A stretch of DNA of 35,319 bases from Jiangella rhizosphaerae (GTDB taxonomy: Bacteria > Actinomycetota > Actinomycetes > Jiangellales > Jiangellaceae): positions 783-36,101 of the forward strand of contig NZ_QUAL01000039.1 in NCBI RefSeq assembly GCF_003579925.1, read 5' to 3'. Every line of letters begins with the position of its first letter. The first letter of the stretch is position 1. Both the position numbers and the translations under genes were made by a program. This document shows, in pieces, positions 33,290 to 35,319 of the stretch. The notes under the pieces are model-generated. The model was not told the DNA's origin, did not search any database, and saw only the letters and a program-made list of their open reading frames with translations.

Positions 33290-35319
33290 TCACGGCACCA
33301 GGCGGAGCGGTTTGAACAGGCTCGGGTTCTTTCCGGTGCCGATGCCGCTGCCCCACTCGATGTAGCCCTTGCGGCCGGCGCCGTCGTTGTCGTTGACCAG
33401 CAGCGAGAAGCTCATCAGGCCGTCGGTCGGCTGGATCGACGGTATCTCCGTCCACGGCAGCGCCAGCTCGTACACCGTCGACGTCGAAGCCTCGTCCCAG
33501 CTGGCGGCGGCGTCGGCCGCGGTGACGACGCCGATCGGCACGCCCGTGCCGCGGCGCCGGTAGAGCTGCGCGCCGGTGCTGGTGAGGGCGAGGTCGTACT
33601 CGTCCCAGCTGCGCGACTCCGACGGCAGGCCCGGCGCGAGGCTGAACTGGATGCCGTCGCCGCGCCAGGTCTCGGCGCCGGAGAAGGTCTGCGCGAAGAC
33701 GTCGTCGGTGATGCGCGCGGACAGGTAGAGGTTCTGCTCGTCCCACGTGACGGCGATGGTGCCGCTCAGGTCCGACGGCCCGCCGTACGTGCCCATGACC
33801 ACCTTGCCGTCCTCGACGATGTCGACGACCGGGACGCCGGACAGGTCGTCGGGCACGCCGTCGACGGTGATGGGCAGGTGGGCGGCGTCGGTGACGTCGG
33901 CCGGGTCGATCACCGCGATCCGCCCGTGGTAGACGAGGGTGCTGCCGCCGCGAAAGGGCAGCCGCAGCTCGTACGTGTGGCTGCCCGGCTCCAGCTGCGG
34001 CAGCGGGACCACGACCTCGCGCGTCTCGCCGGCGGGGATGGTCGCGCCGGTCTGCGCGACCCCGCGCCGGCTCCCCACCGTCCAGCGGGTGTTCAGCAGG
34101 TGCAGGTCGGCGCCGGTGGTGTTCTTGACGGCGACGCGGAGGGCGTCGCCGTCGTCGGTGAACGCGTGCCGGGCCGTGACGACGTCCTGGTCGGTGGTGA
34201 CCAGCGTGGTCGACACCGACGTCGGGTCGCCGCCGAACTCGCCGCGGAACGACACCGGCGAGAGCTTGTTGAACTCGACGGCGCTCGTGGCGCTGACCTG
34301 GAACGTCAGCGTGGCCTTGCCGCCGGCCGGCACGGTGACCGGCTGTGCGCCGCCGGCGACGGTCCAGCCGTCCGCGCCGGTTCCGGTGACGGTGCCGGTC
34401 ACCGCGGTGTCGTTGAAGTTGTAGACGTCGACCGTCACCGTCGTCGGCGCGTCGATCGGCAGCGCGTAGCCGCCCTCGCGGGCGTTGCCGCTGACCGCGT
34501 CGGGATAGGTCTGCATGAGGACGAGCCGGTCGGCGGTGTCGAACGTGGTCGGCTGCGGCGTGGGCGGCGGCTCGGGCGCGTCGCTGGTGTCGGCCGGCAC
34601 GTCGCCGGCGACCCGCAGGTAGACGGGGTCCGGGCCGACGTCGACGGTGAAGCCGGCGGCCGGCGCGCTGACGGCGCTGCTCGCGCCGACGATGTTCGTC
34701 AGCGTGCCCGTCGTCTGGTCCAGGTCCAGCGTGACCGAGGCGGGCGTCGCGGCCCACAGCACGAGCACGGAGTCGGCGCCGTCGCCGAAGACGTGGCCGG
34801 TCACGCCGGTCGGCAGGCCGGGCACTCGGCCGACGTAGCGGCCTTCGCCCAGTGCCGCCGTCATGGCCGCCTCGGCCGCGTAGCCGGCGTACGGGGTGAA
34901 GGTGGTCGGCTCGAACAGGCCCCACGAGCCGGTGCCCTCGTCGTACGGCGGGGCGACGAAAGCGAAGTGCTTGTCCGTGCCCTGCGAGATCGACGTGACC
35001 GCCCAGATGGTCTGGTAGCGGGCCAGCGCGCGCTGCTCCTCCTCCGTCATCGGCCGGCCGGTCGTGCCCGGGAACCGCAGGCCGGCCTCCGTCAGCCAGC
35101 CGAGGGTGTCGCCCGGATCGTATTCCTCGAGCAGCCCGAGGTAGGCGGGCACGCCGGTCGGCAGCGGCGTCGGCGCGACGGCCGGGTCGTAGGTCTGGTG
35201 CAGGTGGTAGTTGTAGATGTCGGCGTAGTCCAGCACCTCGTTGCGCAGCATGAGCTCCAGCCACGGGTACGGCTGGGCGCCGGCCATGCCGGCCGCGGAC
35301 ACCAGCGGGTCGGCGCCGG
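33290..35319 (-). CDS. Large secreted clan GH-A-like hydrolase, paralogue, 5' part outside window
   Basis: About 676 codons are seen, open to the right edge; the N-terminal half, including the acid/base Glu, lies outside. The visible part aligns along its whole length with the 1107-aa protein at 27092-30415, roughly two-thirds identical by eye: DYADIYNYHLHQ, GWLTEAG (nucleophile Glu kept), RYVGRVP followed by LPTGVTGHVFGDGADSVLVL, FTVDVGPDPVYLRV, and the CBM9-like end beginning ITVDGVPDDL. The two genes are convergent and flank the DHPS/VapBC/nucleotidyltransferase stretch. A duplicated, diverged enzyme for the same or a related polymer is likely. Confidence 0.85.
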   Translation of the reverse strand, partial: GADPLVSAAGMAGAQPYPWLELMLRNEVLDYADIYNYHLHQTYDPAVAPTPLPTGVPAYLGLLEEYDPGDTLGWLTEAGLRFPGTTGRPMTEEEQRALARYQTIWAVTSISQGTDKHFAFVAPPYDEGTGSWGLFEPTTFTPYAGYAAEAAMTAALGEGRYVGRVPGLPTGVTGHVFGDGADSVLVLWAATPASVTLDLDQTTGTLTNIVGASSAVSAPAAGFTVDVGPDPVYLRVAGDVPADTSDAPEPPPTPQPTTFDTADRLVLMQTYPDAVSGNAREGGYALPIDAPTTVTVDVYNFNDTAVTGTVTGTGADGWTVAGGAQPVTVPAGGKATLTFQVSATSAVEFNKLSPVSFRGEFGGDPTSVSTTLVTTDQDVVTARHAFTDDGDALRVAVKNTTGADLHLLNTRWTVGSRRGVAQTGATIPAGETREVVVPLPQLEPGSHTYELRLPFRGGSTLVYHGRIAVIDPADVTDAAHLPITVDGVPDDLSGVPVVDIVEDGKVVMGTYGGPSDLSGTIAVTWDEQNLYLSARITDDVFAQTFSGAETWRGDGIQFSLAPGLPSESRSWDEYDLALTSTGAQLYRRRGTGVPIGVVTAADAAASWDEASTSTVYELALPWTEIPSIQPTDGLMSFSLLVNDNDGAGRKGYIEWGSGIGTGKNPSLFKPLRLVP

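Noticed and set aside
1-35319. CRISPR arrays, tRNA or rRNA genes, insertion sequences
   Set aside because: No spaced direct repeats, no tRNA-like cloverleaf, no rRNA sequence and no transposase-like protein could be recognised.

Overview
The window is very GC-rich, uses GTG/TTG starts freely, and carries families typical of Actinomycetes: a DUF222/HNH protein, VapBC modules, a DyP-encapsulin pair and dipeptide-type ABC importers. I read it as the chromosome of a saccharolytic soil actinomycete (a Jiangella-like organism would fit, but I cannot prove the genus). No rRNA, tRNA, CRISPR array, prophage or IS element is visible.

Left part (1-9.6 kb): a DUF222 protein cut by the window edge; a tightly overlapping amino-sugar operon (GH4 phospho-glycosidase, BadF-type GlcNAc kinase, NagB-like deaminase); a DyP peroxidase-encapsulin pair whose peroxidase ends in an encapsulin targeting tail; a secreted glucose/sorbosone-dehydrogenase-like beta-propeller; an AraC regulator divergent from an NmrA-like reductase; a DUF3817 membrane protein; and the remnant of a zinc alcohol dehydrogenase.

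Centre (9.6-30.4 kb): a large locus for an acidic plant or algal polysaccharide. Ten genes on the minus strand (23065 down to 9644) look like one operon: RraA-like lyase/aldolase, SDR, GH105/GH88-type unsaturated glycuronyl hydrolase, a family-5 solute-binding lipoprotein with two permeases and a fused double ATPase, a secreted 926-aa beta-helix protein, an oligogalacturonate-lyase-like propeller and a hexapeptide acetyltransferase. Beyond a Phd/VapC module lie a second lyase-like propeller (minus) and, divergently, a secreted beta-helix protein and a 1107-aa secreted clan GH-A-like hydrolase. The likely scheme is that secreted beta-helix and GH-A enzymes cut the polymer, the ABC system imports oligosaccharides, the propeller lyases and GH105 release unsaturated uronic acids, and SDR plus RraA process them.

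The main new observation is a three-block promoter element: GCGATTCGTSCAAA, then CATG, then a -10-like SAYACT, with identical spacing in three copies. Copies lie upstream of the 23065 operon, upstream of the 25350 operon, and upstream of a nucleotidyltransferase gene at 33201. The first copy is followed by a short leader ORF with a strong Shine-Dalgarno that overlaps the TTG start of the RraA gene.

Right part (30.4-35.3 kb): a dihydropteroate-synthase-like gene lacking its central segment, coupled to a VapBC module; a broken histidine phosphatase; the nucleotidyltransferase; and a second, convergent paralogue of the 1107-aa hydrolase that runs off the right edge. Several genes (NmrA-like, alcohol dehydrogenase, DHPS, histidine phosphatase) share the same kind of lesion, an internal deletion that keeps both ends.
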